Assembly: GCA_964346245.1 (NCBI GenBank)
Contig: CAYFUF010000047.1
Location: 1 to 8,872 of the forward strand
Length of the DNA: 8,872 nt
Reading direction: 5' to 3'
DNA from: CAYFUF01 sp964346245
GTDB taxonomy: Bacteria > Bacillota > Clostridia > Tissierellales > Peptoniphilaceae
Both the position numbers and the translations under genes were made by a program. The notes under the pieces are model-generated. The model did not search any database. It saw only the letters and a program-made list of their open reading frames with translations, and was not told the origin of the DNA. This document shows positions 1-7,307 of the stretch, piece by piece (position 1 is the first letter of the stretch; the number at the start of each line of letters is the position of its first letter).

Positions 1-1504
1 TAGAAGGAACGCTATAGGTTTCTCCATCAACAACTTCTGTAGTCGCAAATTCTTCATTGATCGTACCACCATTAGGATCAATCGTTACTTTATAGGCGGT
101 AGGCTCAACAATATTCCAAACAGCGACTAGTGTGGTATCGTTCCAACCATCCCTAATCATGTTGTCGCGAAGTACGAAGTTATTATTGACTCTTGGTCCT
201 TTCTCTGTTTGGTAGGCCCAATACTTTTGCGTTCCATGCTCATGATAGATAACTGTCGTATCAAATAACTTGATCCATTGACCAGACGCCGAAAATGTTT
301 CATACTTTTGATTGGTATAGATGGGATTTCCATCATCGTTGAAGGTATATAGGTCAGGGTTAACCAACGTTCCACCGTTAATATCAAAAGTTAATGTCGC
401 ATATTCAACCAAGTCAGGATCTTGTTCCAAATATAAAGCGTATCCGGGAAAGGTGGTTGGATTACTTGGCACAACGATTCTTGCTGTATTAGCTGATAAT
501 ACCTCTGCGTCATTTCGTGGATTGAAATGGCTCATTGTAGAATCTTGAGGCAAAGTCATCGTCAAAGTATAGGTGCCTGGCTTAACATTCTGGAAAGAAA
601 GTTTTTCGCGCATTGACGATATCGCATTGGAATTAATAACCTCTCCAGTCGCTTGATTGGTTAACGTATAGGCTTCTGGATTATTGTTGCGGTTACGATA
701 GATCTCTGTTTTCACTGGTGTCTCTTCGCCAATAAAACGATACAAATCAATCAAAACGCCAGTTGTCTTTGACCAAACAGCGGTGAATGTTGTATCGGCG
801 TTCAGTGTATAGTCGCTACCTACATAATAAATTTCATCTTGACCCGCTACTGACCATCCCATGAAGGCATAATCGACATAGCTGACACGAACATAGCTCT
901 CAGCAGGACTTGGAAGCACGATTGATTCACCTGCTGTAGCTACAGTCATAGCTTCTGGTGCAGTGCTGTATTCGGAAACAAATGAAGCAGTCAGCTCCGT
1001 AGATGGAGCTTCTGGCTCAGTTGGATCCTCAGGTACTATAGGATCTTCTGGTTCCTCTGGCGTGGTAGCCTCCGCTAGCGAGATAGCGCTAGTGGATTTT
1101 AAGCCCGGTATAGTAAAGTAAGTCTCTAACTTAGCCGTTACATTCACCAATTGACCTTGTACGCTAGGATTGGTTAGTAACCCCCAATCAGCTCGAAGAG
1201 ATGCAGGGAGCTGTACGGGCATATAGGCTGAAGATTCAGCCGCAGTTGGTGCGTTACCAATTACGATATTCGTATCAGTATCATGATTCTCAGTAATTAA
1301 TTTTGGACCATTTTTTATGGTTCCAATAATATAACCTTGAACCGTTTGTGTAGAGCCATCATTTTTAGCAATAGCTGCTTCCACACTCAATTCTCCAGCA
1401 GCTTCCGCCTTATGCGAAAAAAGGCCGCCAGAAAACACCATTAAGAATGCTAAAAATATAGCTAGAAATCTTTGACTTAATGGTTTCCTACGTGAATGTT
1501 CCAT
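1..1504 (-). CDS. Secreted DUF6359 / InlB-repeat surface protein, N-terminal part (3' end off window)
   Basis: This reading frame is open from an ATG at 1504 to the window edge, giving 501 codons without a stop; the C-terminus is missing. GGAGG lies 5 nt upstream. An in-frame ATG at 1516 is less likely because that binding site would fall inside it. Residues 1-35 form a signal peptide: basic start, hydrophobic core, cleavage after KAEA. Residues ~39-143 resemble DUF6359 (OB-fold-like), including LSVEAAIAKNDGS, GYIIGTIKNGPK, DTNIVIG and YFTIPGLKST. Residues ~147-171 are a Pro/Glu linker. Residues ~173-245 look like an InlB B (Listeria-Bacteroides) repeat ending YTLNADTTFTAVW. Residues ~246-367 are a beta-rich stretch I cannot name. 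A second InlB-like unit starts near 368 (LTFDINGGTL) and a third (VTIDPNGGTI) is cut by the edge. Family knowledge suggests an exported, probably wall-associated protein; a sortase signal would lie outside the window. Ligand or enzymatic role is unknown. Confidence 0.85.
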   Translation of the reverse strand, partial: MEHSRRKPLSQRFLAIFLAFLMVFSGGLFSHKAEAAGELSVEAAIAKNDGSTQTVQGYIIGTIKNGPKLITENHDTDTNIVIGNAPTAAESSAYMPVQLPASLRADWGLLTNPSVQGQLVNVTAKLETYFTIPGLKSTSAISLAEATTPEEPEDPIVPEDPTEPEAPSTELTASFVSEYSTAPEAMTVATAGESIVLPSPAESYVRVSYVDYAFMGWSVAGQDEIYYVGSDYTLNADTTFTAVWSKTTGVLIDLYRFIGEETPVKTEIYRNRNNNPEAYTLTNQATGEVINSNAISSMREKLSFQNVKPGTYTLTMTLPQDSTMSHFNPRNDAEVLSANTARIVVPSNPTTFPGYALYLEQDPDLVEYATLTFDINGGTLVNPDLYTFNDDGNPIYTNQKYETFSASGQWIKLFDTTVIYHEHGTQKYWAYQTEKGPRVNNNFVLRDNMIRDGWNDTTLVAVWNIVEPTAYKVTIDPNGGTINEEFATTEVVDGETYSVPS

Positions 1505-1536
1505 GTTTTCCTCCATAATTTTTACAATTACAAACA

Positions 1537-1579
1537 GGTGAACTATTCAATATCTACGAACAACGGTGAACTATTCAAT
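1537..1579. repeat. Perfect 15-bp direct repeat, two copies 28 bp apart
   Basis: GGTGAACTATTCAAT occurs identically at 1537-1551 and 1565-1579, with 13 bp between copies. Both lie in the presumed 5' leader of the minus-strand DUF6359 gene, 33-75 bp before its start. Paired direct repeats can be operator sites for a dimeric regulator or repeated sites for an RNA-binding partner. The 28-bp period is not a whole number of helical turns, which weakens the operator reading. The repeat is certain; its role is inference. Confidence 0.7.
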
Positions 1580-1583
1580 TGTC

Positions 1584-1622
1584 AGCAATGCTTATAAGAA
1601 ACCCTTTCCAGGGTTTATTGCT
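1584..1622 (-). promoter_or_regulatory. Nested hairpin in the DUF6359-gene leader
   Basis: On the minus strand AAACCCT and AGGGTTT (1616-1610 and 1605-1599) form a perfect 7-bp stem closed by GGAA, a GNRA tetraloop. The flanking AGCAAT (1622-1617) and ATTGCT (1589-1584) pair perfectly outside it, so 13 consecutive bases on one side pair. The other side carries a 9-nt bulge that contains the palindrome CTTATAAG. No T-run follows, so this is not an intrinsic terminator. The GNRA loop appears only on the minus strand, which suggests an RNA element in the leader of the gene starting at 1504. I cannot match it to a known riboswitch class. Confidence 0.45.
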
Positions 1623-1794
1623 TCCCCTATATATTAACCAATTTGACAACAATTATTGATGAAAATCGTAAATATTGTGTAAATTGTAAGAAAGCTCACA
1701 AAAATTTGTCATTTCTTTGTAGGATATAGCACAGGCAATTAGCCATTTTTGTGGTAAGCTATATAGACGCTAATAGATTTAACATATGACTGAT

Positions 1795-1802
1795 AAAGGA
1801 GG
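1795..1802 (+). promoter_or_regulatory. Ribosome binding site that fixes the glycosyltransferase start
   Basis: AAAGGAGG lies 4 nt before the ATG at 1807 and is nearly perfect. It falls inside the reading frame if the alternative ATG at 1786 is used, and that upstream ATG has no comparable site. The conserved family N-terminus (INMIVKGEDVKGQGVGSAY) also begins right after 1807. Confidence 0.8.
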
Positions 1803-1806
1803 TCCC

Positions 1807-2829
1807 ATGTTAAATATTAATATGATTGTCAAAGGGGAAGATGTTAAGGGTCAGGGAGTGGGATCAGCTTACAAGGAAATCGTAAATCTGATTGAAACCC
1901 ACGCTAAAGATGACCTCCACCTATCCTTTAATGACGATACTAACTGCGATATTAATCATGTGCATACCGTCCATCCTTCGTGCTATATGCAAATGACTAC
2001 ATCAAATCTGCCATCATGCATGCATGTTCACTTTCTACCAGAAACACTTGAGGATAGCATTAAACTGCCCAAGCTCTTTCAAAAAACATTCTACAACTAT
2101 GTGCTGAAGATGTATAAGAAAGCAAATGAGCTTGTCGTTGTCAATCCAATTTTCATCGATGACCTGGTTAGCTACGGTTTAAACCGAGACAACATCACCT
2201 ATATTCCAAATGTCGTTGCATCAACCTCATTCTACCCCAAAGAGATTCATGCTGAACATCCTCTGAGAGAAAAATTTATGGCTCCCAAAGACAAGTTTAA
2301 CGTTCTTGGGGTTGGTCAAGTGCAGACAAGAAAAGGGGTGCTCGACTTTGTGGAAATCGCTAAATTAATGCCTGATGTCAATTTCATTTGGGCTGGTGGG
2401 TTCAGTTTCGGTAAAATCACGGATGGATATGAGAAACTGGAAGATATGATGAACAATCCCCCAAATAATGTCCACTTCGTTGGCATTATTGACCGCGAGG
2501 AAATGAACGACTTATACAATATGGCTGACTGCCTGCTCATGACCTCCTATAATGAGCTCTTCCCTATGGCCATCCTAGAAGCCATCAACGCCGATATCCC
2601 CCTCCTGCTCCGTGATTTGGACCTTTATGAAAAAATCTATTTCACTGACTATTTACGTGCTTCGAACAACGAAGAATTTGTTAAAAGCCTCTATCAGTTG
2701 CGAGATGATGCGCTAGTTCGGGAGAAAGCAATCAGCTCTTCACGAAAAATTGCTAGTGATTATTCTGAAGAGCATATAGCCAAGCTTTGGATTGACTACT
2801 ATAATCGGATTGCGAAAAAGTGGGCTTAA
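1807..2829 (+). CDS. GT4 glycosyltransferase, CpoA/LafB/BgsA-like glycolipid synthase
   Basis: The 340-residue product fits the ~340-350 aa family that adds the second sugar to monoglucosyl-diacylglycerol, making the disaccharide glycolipid that anchors lipoteichoic acid at the cytoplasmic membrane face. Visible family marks are VKGQGVGSAY (13-22) in the N-terminal Rossmann half, PNVV (134-137), GVGQVQTRKGV (168-178) opening the donor-binding half, and the GT-B EX7E motif (E250 and E258 in NELFPMAILEA). There is no signal peptide or membrane helix, as expected for a peripheral enzyme. The start is set by the AAAGGAGG at 1795. The gene stands alone; the first-step glucosyltransferase often found beside it is not in this window. 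A strong terminator follows. Family assignment is firm; the exact sugar (glucose or galactose) cannot be read from sequence. Confidence 0.85.
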   Translation: MLNINMIVKGEDVKGQGVGSAYKEIVNLIETHAKDDLHLSFNDDTNCDINHVHTVHPSCYMQMTTSNLPSCMHVHFLPETLEDSIKLPKLFQKTFYNYVLKMYKKANELVVVNPIFIDDLVSYGLNRDNITYIPNVVASTSFYPKEIHAEHPLREKFMAPKDKFNVLGVGQVQTRKGVLDFVEIAKLMPDVNFIWAGGFSFGKITDGYEKLEDMMNNPPNNVHFVGIIDREEMNDLYNMADCLLMTSYNELFPMAILEAINADIPLLLRDLDLYEKIYFTDYLRASNNEEFVKSLYQLRDDALVREKAISSSRKIASDYSEEHIAKLWIDYYNRIAKKWA

Positions 2830-2851
2830 TAGAAAGAACGAGATAAACACA

Positions 2852-2887
2852 AAAAAAAAGAGGTGGCGAATGCCACCTCTTTTTTTT
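2852..2887. terminator. Bidirectional intrinsic terminator
   Basis: GAGGTGGC (2860-2867) pairs perfectly with GCCACCTC (2872-2879) around a GAAT loop. The stem is flanked by A9 on the left and T8 on the right, so it has a U-tract in both directions. It sits between the convergent genes ending at 2829 and 2926 and should terminate both. Confidence 0.95.
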
Positions 2888-2925
2888 GTGAACTATTGAT
2901 ACGTTTCAAAGGGAGCAGCTTTAAG

Positions 2926-3519
2926 CTAAAAATCTAAGCTGCCTTTTTTAACCCTATCGTGAACCAGATTCAAAAGCAATCCTTCTGCAACTTCTCTCAT
3001 TTTCTCTTCGCCTTTTAGCTCTTTGATGATTTCAAGAGCAAAGTAAACAGCTGTAGCTGGGCCTTGTGAGGTGATTACCCTTTGCTCTCTATCGTTAACG
3101 ACCAACTTGTCTCCATTATACTTCTTGAATTGTACCTGATCCCTCATCGCAGGATACATGGTCCCCTCGGTATCTTTAGCGATACCAGCAGCATCAAGTA
3201 CGATTGGACTAGCACAGATGGACGCCACATACGCGCCCTTATCATGCTGTTGTTTGATGAGATCGATTACCCTCTCATCACAGGCTAAGAGATCAGCGCC
3301 TGGGCCTCCGCCAGGGGTAATGATCATATCATAATCCGCTGCATCCACATCTTCAATCAGCTTATCGGCCATTATTCTTACGCCATGGTCGCCCTCTGTT
3401 TCCAAACTACCCTGGGTTGCAACAATGTCAACTGTTATTCCTGCACGGCGCAGATAATCTACCACCGTTAGGGCTTCCACTTCCTCGTAACCTTTACTGA
3501 AAAGAATCATCACTCTCAT
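2926..3519 (-). CDS. DJ-1/PfpI family protein
   Basis: This is a 197-residue single-domain protein of usual length for the DJ-1/ThiJ branch of the class I glutamine-amidotransferase-like superfamily. The start MRVMILFSKGYEEVEA gives the first beta strand and the conserved acidic residue E15 (equivalent to human DJ-1 E18). ITPGGGPGADLL (67-78) is the glycine-rich turn. SICASP holds the nucleophile-elbow Cys102, equivalent to DJ-1 C106. TSQGPATAVYFALEII (150-165) matches the conserved C-terminal helix region. Family members are oxidation-sensing or chaperone/glyoxalase-like proteins in the cytoplasm; which activity applies cannot be decided here. The human His126 position is Tyr122 (TMYP), and Tyr is common in bacterial members. 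AAGG lies 8 nt before the ATG. The gene is 92 bp downstream of the adhesin on the same strand with no clear terminator between, so read-through is possible. Confidence 0.9.
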   Translation of the reverse strand: MRVMILFSKGYEEVEALTVVDYLRRAGITVDIVATQGSLETEGDHGVRIMADKLIEDVDAADYDMIITPGGGPGADLLACDERVIDLIKQQHDKGAYVASICASPIVLDAAGIAKDTEGTMYPAMRDQVQFKKYNGDKLVVNDREQRVITSQGPATAVYFALEIIKELKGEEKMREVAEGLLLNLVHDRVKKGSLDF

Positions 3520-3611
3520 ACTGGTATCCTTCCCTTTCTACGTTAGTAATCAATCCTGCCTTTACTCTTCTCTTATACCCATCATGACAGGAAAGAGTGG
3601 AGTAATCACCC

Positions 3612-6600
3612 CTATACCTCTGTCTCCCGATATCTAGTCATTAGCTTTAACAAGAAAAGAGCAACTAGGAGTAAGAGCAGAGGTACAACAAAACCAGCAT
3701 CACCAGTTTTGGGCGCAGAAGGGGTCTTTTTATTCTCAGGCATCTTGGGAACTTCCGGCTTCTTGGTTATAGTGACGGTTTGCCCCTCATCATTGATGTC
3801 TTGGTGGCTTGCTACTTCTCTACCCTCACGGTATAAGCGCTCAAAAACGACAATATCTTTGCCCGCTAGTGAAGAACCATCGAAGTAGAATTCCATAGTT
3901 ACCTGACCGTCTGCCTCAGTTGGAATGAAAGACTTGGTCGATCTGACCTCATTTCCATCGATGAGAAGTGGTTTATCCGTTTCTTTATCCATCAAGATAC
4001 CCTGTAGCTCATACTCTTTCCCTACTATTAAATTGTAATAGCTGACGACATCATCAATGCGCATTTCTTTCTTCGCTTCCTTCACCTTTTGCCCCTCGAT
4101 CGTTGCTTGAGTATGCAAACGTGGAATCTTTTCATTATCTATGCGTAGAGTAGTCGTCTCTTCCGCTTGTGGATTCAATTCAACAAGAAAAGGATTCTCT
4201 TGAGAAAAATAGCCATCTGTGGCTTTTGTCTCCTGGAGATAATAGTCGCCCAACTCAAGATTTTCAATGAGGATGTGGCCGTTCTCATCAGTTAGGTAGC
4301 TTGCTACGACTTGGTCGCCTTTGATTGCATCCACAGCAATGAGTTGAAACTCCGTGCCCTGAATTGGAATCTCACTACCTGCCTCAAGTTTGAAAATTTC
4401 TATTTCTTTTCGGATGAGGTCATTTTGGAAAGGCTCGACGGTACTGACTACGGTCGAAGGACTTTCCGTATCGACGAAGGAGAATGAAACTTCCTGGTTT
4501 TGATCATCCAAATGGTAGACTTCGGAAGTGGCCATCTCCTTAATATAGAAATTGCCATCGATGGGTACCTCTTCAAAAGAACCTTTTACGGTGAAATAAC
4601 CATCGATAGGTTCACTATTGGTCTTATCCACCGTTACCGTTGTCACCCCTATTAAGGAGTCTTGTGGGATCGTTACGCCACTTTCTGTATACGGAGATGC
4701 TAGGTACAAACCAAAGCTAGCCGTCATATCGACAGTAAAGTATTCTGACTCTTCAAAAGACTTATCAAATTCGAAGACTAAGCTTTTTCGGTTATTGAAA
4801 GCGCTGAACGTTTGCGAGAGCACTCGACTAGCAGGATTGCCCGGGCTTATTTCGATCAAGTGCTGGCTGCTATCTGGGAAGTAAGAAGAAGGTGTCTCGA
4901 CTTCCTTCAGATAATAAGGACCAAGAGGAAGCTCGCTACTCCTACTCGGACCGTCACTGGTGGTAGTAATCTCTTCGATAAAATCACCTTCATGATAGAG
5001 CAGAGTTTGCCCATCGTAGGATAGGATATCAGCCGCTGCATAAATGTGCCACCGGGTTCCTGCAAGAAAATCTTCTTCAAAATATAGTCTCGTTAAGCCT
5101 GCTTCATCCACTTGGTAACTTTTCAGTAAATCACCTGTCTTATAAACCTCGATGATTCCTTTTTGTGGCTCATTCACAACTTCGATAACCACTTCTTCTA
5201 TGGTCAAATCTTCCATAATCGTAAGCGCTATATCAGCCCCATTGGGGTCTAAGAAATAACCGCTTGGGCCTTTTACTTCCCTAATAGTGTAGGCGCCTGG
5301 TTTCAACGGTCTCGGCAAAAGGACTGTGCCCGTATTATCTGTTGTAAACAAGGATAGCGTTTCTCCACTCGGATTAACCTCCAAGACCACAGCCTGTCCA
5401 GACTCATCATAAAGCTCGAACTGAACACCCTGCTGAGCTATAGTCTGTCCCGTTTCCCTATCTTTTTTAACGAGCCGCAACCAATAGAGCTCTTCAGGGT
5501 TCTCTAAGGCATAGGTGTAGTTCGCCCAGTTTCCATCGATGACAACCGTGAAATCCTCGATTCTCCTGTAACCTTCAAATTGGTTGACTTGACTTATGAT
5601 ATAGGTACCTGCTGTTATCCATTTTGATGTTGCCTGGCCATGCTCATTAGTCTTCATACTATCGACCACATTACCTTGCTGGTCAATGATATGAAATTCT
5701 ATATCTCCCTCGGGCATCCTAGTCGGATTATCGGGATCCAAAGGATAGGATTCAACTGCCTCTTTCGTTATAGAAAGTCGGCCAAATTTCTTCAAGTTAT
5801 AATAAGAAAGCTGAGCCTTATCTTGGCTTTTCGTTTCTGGAGCTTCCCCTACTAGATACGCATAGGTTTTAAAATCTTCGCCATTGGCATTAGCTTTGTT
5901 ATTCTCATTTAACTCCTTGATGCGCTCATTATAGAAGTCTTTCAGACCATCATAGTTATAAGCCAGCTGCTCAACTGAACTCGTATAGGTATTGTTTGAT
6001 CCATCGGGACTACCCTTGACCCGAATAGCGATGGGGTTGATATCATAGGCAGCTGGTGCCTTCACCTCCACTATGTCATAAGTGCCCAAAGGCAAGTCTA
6101 TGCTCGAGGCCAAACCAGAGCTGTCTGTTACCAGATAATCGACTACGGTGCCCACTGCAACAGTGGAATCAGGATCATAGGCTTCAACCAAGCGGACTTC
6201 AAACTCAGCACCAGATAAATCATCAACGTTAAGCTCCCCTTCCAGGAGATCCATCTTTTTTACTTGAAACCGCATAAATTGGCTAACTTCTTCCTCAGGT
6301 ATTATTTCTAGCTGGGCGCCAAAAGTATGCATGACCTGAATATTGGAGTGAAGAGCCTGGGCATTCGGCGTGTCTGGCGTGTAATAAACCTCGATATAGG
6401 CATTAGTTACGCCAATCCTTCCGCCGCGTATCGCCTCCCTTAACCAGTTATAGAATTGTTCCGTCTGGGTCATCCGATTGAGAGGTAAGGTAATATTTAC
6501 TATTGCCCCATCGGTAAGTCTAGCTAGGTAAGAATCCAAGCTGAAATACCATGACCAAAACATGATATTCTCAAAATCTCTAAGGTTAGCTGGCGTAATC

Positions 6601-7196
6601 TGGTCATGAGGAGCATTCGGCCTTTCTTCCTTATACAAACGGATGATATCGTTTAGCGTAGCGTCAGAAACTGACGATGAACCGATTACGGCAGATAAGA
6701 AACTGTAGGATGAAGCATTCGAATTGTAGGAATCAATCTGAGCTTGCCAACCTCCTGGAAAGCGATAACTGTTATAGCGGTCAAAGAAAGCCTTCCAGTT
6801 ACTGCCATCCAATACATCTGTTGACAGCCTGATACGGTTGGTATAATTGAAACCATATTCAACAAAAGGATTTGCACAGATGGCTAGCTGTTCCCCAAAC
6901 CAGGTCATAGGCGTGTACCAAGCGACACCATCGCCTGTCGATTCTGGCTTACCTAAATAGTAGCTTGCATTTGGGCTGTAGATGCGGGCAAGCCTATCCA
7001 ATAGCGCCTGATTGCCTAAGAATTCAATGCCCGTGTAATGGGAGCCTCCCCACTCTACAAGTCGGTAGTTGGAAACGTCGTGGCTAACGGTAATATCGCC
7101 TGCTGCATGAGTCTCCCTTTGGTCAGTATTTGGGCCATATCCGGTGAACACCAAGAGCATGGCCAGTAAAAATGTCACTAATCTTTTCTTTTTCAC
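3612..7196 (-). CDS. Sortase-anchored VaFE-repeat adhesin with thioester-like head and CnaB stalk
   Basis: The 1194-residue wall-anchored protein starts at GTG 7196, preceded by AGGAAGAG and followed by a signal peptide (KKKRLVTFLLAMLLVFTG, cleavage near residue 32). An upstream TTG at 7328 is rejected because it would read through a terminator and bury the signal peptide. Residues ~34-300 resemble a TQXA/thioester domain: Cys107 in LAICANPF, and ENIMFW (209-214) where TQxxIW is expected, so the Gln position is Asn210. Six CnaB/SpaA-like domains follow, at ~306-410, 470-566, 571-677, 680-802, 803-928 and 931-1022. Most keep a Lys near the start, a Glu in the E-V/T-K/E-x-P region and a terminal Asn, consistent with isopeptide bonds; domain 2 has Gln536 in place of the Glu. 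Residues ~1025-1143 are a VaFE repeat (VVFERLY, DINDEGQTVTI). The C-terminus has SAPKTGD, a hydrophobic helix (~1168-1185) and a basic tail. The ligand is unknown. Confidence 0.9.
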   Translation of the reverse strand: MKKKRLVTFLLAMLLVFTGYGPNTDQRETHAAGDITVSHDVSNYRLVEWGGSHYTGIEFLGNQALLDRLARIYSPNASYYLGKPESTGDGVAWYTPMTWFGEQLAICANPFVEYGFNYTNRIRLSTDVLDGSNWKAFFDRYNSYRFPGGWQAQIDSYNSNASSYSFLSAVIGSSSVSDATLNDIIRLYKEERPNAPHDQITPANLRDFENIMFWSWYFSLDSYLARLTDGAIVNITLPLNRMTQTEQFYNWLREAIRGGRIGVTNAYIEVYYTPDTPNAQALHSNIQVMHTFGAQLEIIPEEEVSQFMRFQVKKMDLLEGELNVDDLSGAEFEVRLVEAYDPDSTVAVGTVVDYLVTDSSGLASSIDLPLGTYDIVEVKAPAAYDINPIAIRVKGSPDGSNNTYTSSVEQLAYNYDGLKDFYNERIKELNENNKANANGEDFKTYAYLVGEAPETKSQDKAQLSYYNLKKFGRLSITKEAVESYPLDPDNPTRMPEGDIEFHIIDQQGNVVDSMKTNEHGQATSKWITAGTYIISQVNQFEGYRRIEDFTVVIDGNWANYTYALENPEELYWLRLVKKDRETGQTIAQQGVQFELYDESGQAVVLEVNPSGETLSLFTTDNTGTVLLPRPLKPGAYTIREVKGPSGYFLDPNGADIALTIMEDLTIEEVVIEVVNEPQKGIIEVYKTGDLLKSYQVDEAGLTRLYFEEDFLAGTRWHIYAAADILSYDGQTLLYHEGDFIEEITTTSDGPSRSSELPLGPYYLKEVETPSSYFPDSSQHLIEISPGNPASRVLSQTFSAFNNRKSLVFEFDKSFEESEYFTVDMTASFGLYLASPYTESGVTIPQDSLIGVTTVTVDKTNSEPIDGYFTVKGSFEEVPIDGNFYIKEMATSEVYHLDDQNQEVSFSFVDTESPSTVVSTVEPFQNDLIRKEIEIFKLEAGSEIPIQGTEFQLIAVDAIKGDQVVASYLTDENGHILIENLELGDYYLQETKATDGYFSQENPFLVELNPQAEETTTLRIDNEKIPRLHTQATIEGQKVKEAKKEMRIDDVVSYYNLIVGKEYELQGILMDKETDKPLLIDGNEVRSTKSFIPTEADGQVTMEFYFDGSSLAGKDIVVFERLYREGREVASHQDINDEGQTVTITKKPEVPKMPENKKTPSAPKTGDAGFVVPLLLLLVALFLLKLMTRYRETEV

Positions 7197-7200
7197 GTTC

Positions 7201-7208
7201 TCTTCCTC
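7201..7208 (-). promoter_or_regulatory. Ribosome binding site supporting the GTG start at 7196
   Basis: On the minus strand GAGGAAGA lies just before GAAC-GTG, giving AGGA about 7 nt from the start codon. The site and the immediate signal peptide that follows decide the start of the adhesin. Confidence 0.65.
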
Positions 7209-7233
7209 ATCTTTCTTTTTTACGATTTCCAAT

Positions 7234-7263
7234 AAAAAAAGGAAGCTGCATACGCAACTTCCT
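7234..7263 (-). terminator. Intrinsic terminator in the adhesin leader (candidate attenuator)
   Basis: On the minus strand AGGAAGTTGC (7263-7254) pairs with GCAGCTTCCT (7249-7240) over 10 bp with one G-U pair, closed by a 4-nt GTAT loop, and runs straight into six further T residues (7239-7234). This is a textbook rho-independent terminator. It lies 37 nt before the adhesin start, leaving no room for a normal promoter downstream. It therefore ends an upstream transcript or, more interestingly, conditionally stops the adhesin's own leader. Two small stems lie upstream (CACC/GGTG near 7302-7312 and TTTCA/TGAAA at 7323-7335). I could not identify a matching antiterminator. Confidence 0.85.
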
Positions 7264-7279
7264 AAGCCATTACTGGATA

Positions 7280-7307
7280 ATATTAGTCTAACATGTCCTA
7301 GCACCAA
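7280..7307 (-). promoter_or_regulatory. Weak promoter-like sequence upstream of the leader terminator
   Basis: On the minus strand TTGGTG (7307-7302) and TAATAT (7285-7280) are separated by 16 nt. The predicted transcript would begin near 7273, about 10 nt before the terminator stem. It is an imperfect match, and a true promoter could lie in or beyond the assembly gap. Confidence 0.25.

Larger units (their letters stand above)
1505..1806. other. Divergent intergenic region, AT-rich
   Basis: About 300 bases separate the divergent starts at 1504 (minus) and 1807 (plus). Visible contents are a 15-bp direct repeat and a nested hairpin, both listed separately. No promoter is convincing. For the plus gene, TTGACA at 1643-1648 has only TAAATA at 1669 (20-nt spacer), and TTGTGG at 1749 has TAATAG at 1771 (16-nt spacer). 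For the minus gene there is only an AT-rich TATATA near 1630 without a good -35. I see no small gene here. Confidence 0.5.

Noticed and set aside
1786..1806. Upstream ATG at 1786 for the glycosyltransferase
   Set aside because: The strong AAAGGAGG site lies downstream of it, and family homology begins at 1807.
2887..2896. A third copy of the leader repeat (GTGAACTATT)
   Set aside because: Only 10 bases match and it overlaps the terminator tail; a weak chance match seems likeliest.
4618..5024. Plus-strand open frames opposite the adhesin
   Set aside because: They lie antisense to clear CnaB domains, lack binding sites and show no protein-like features.
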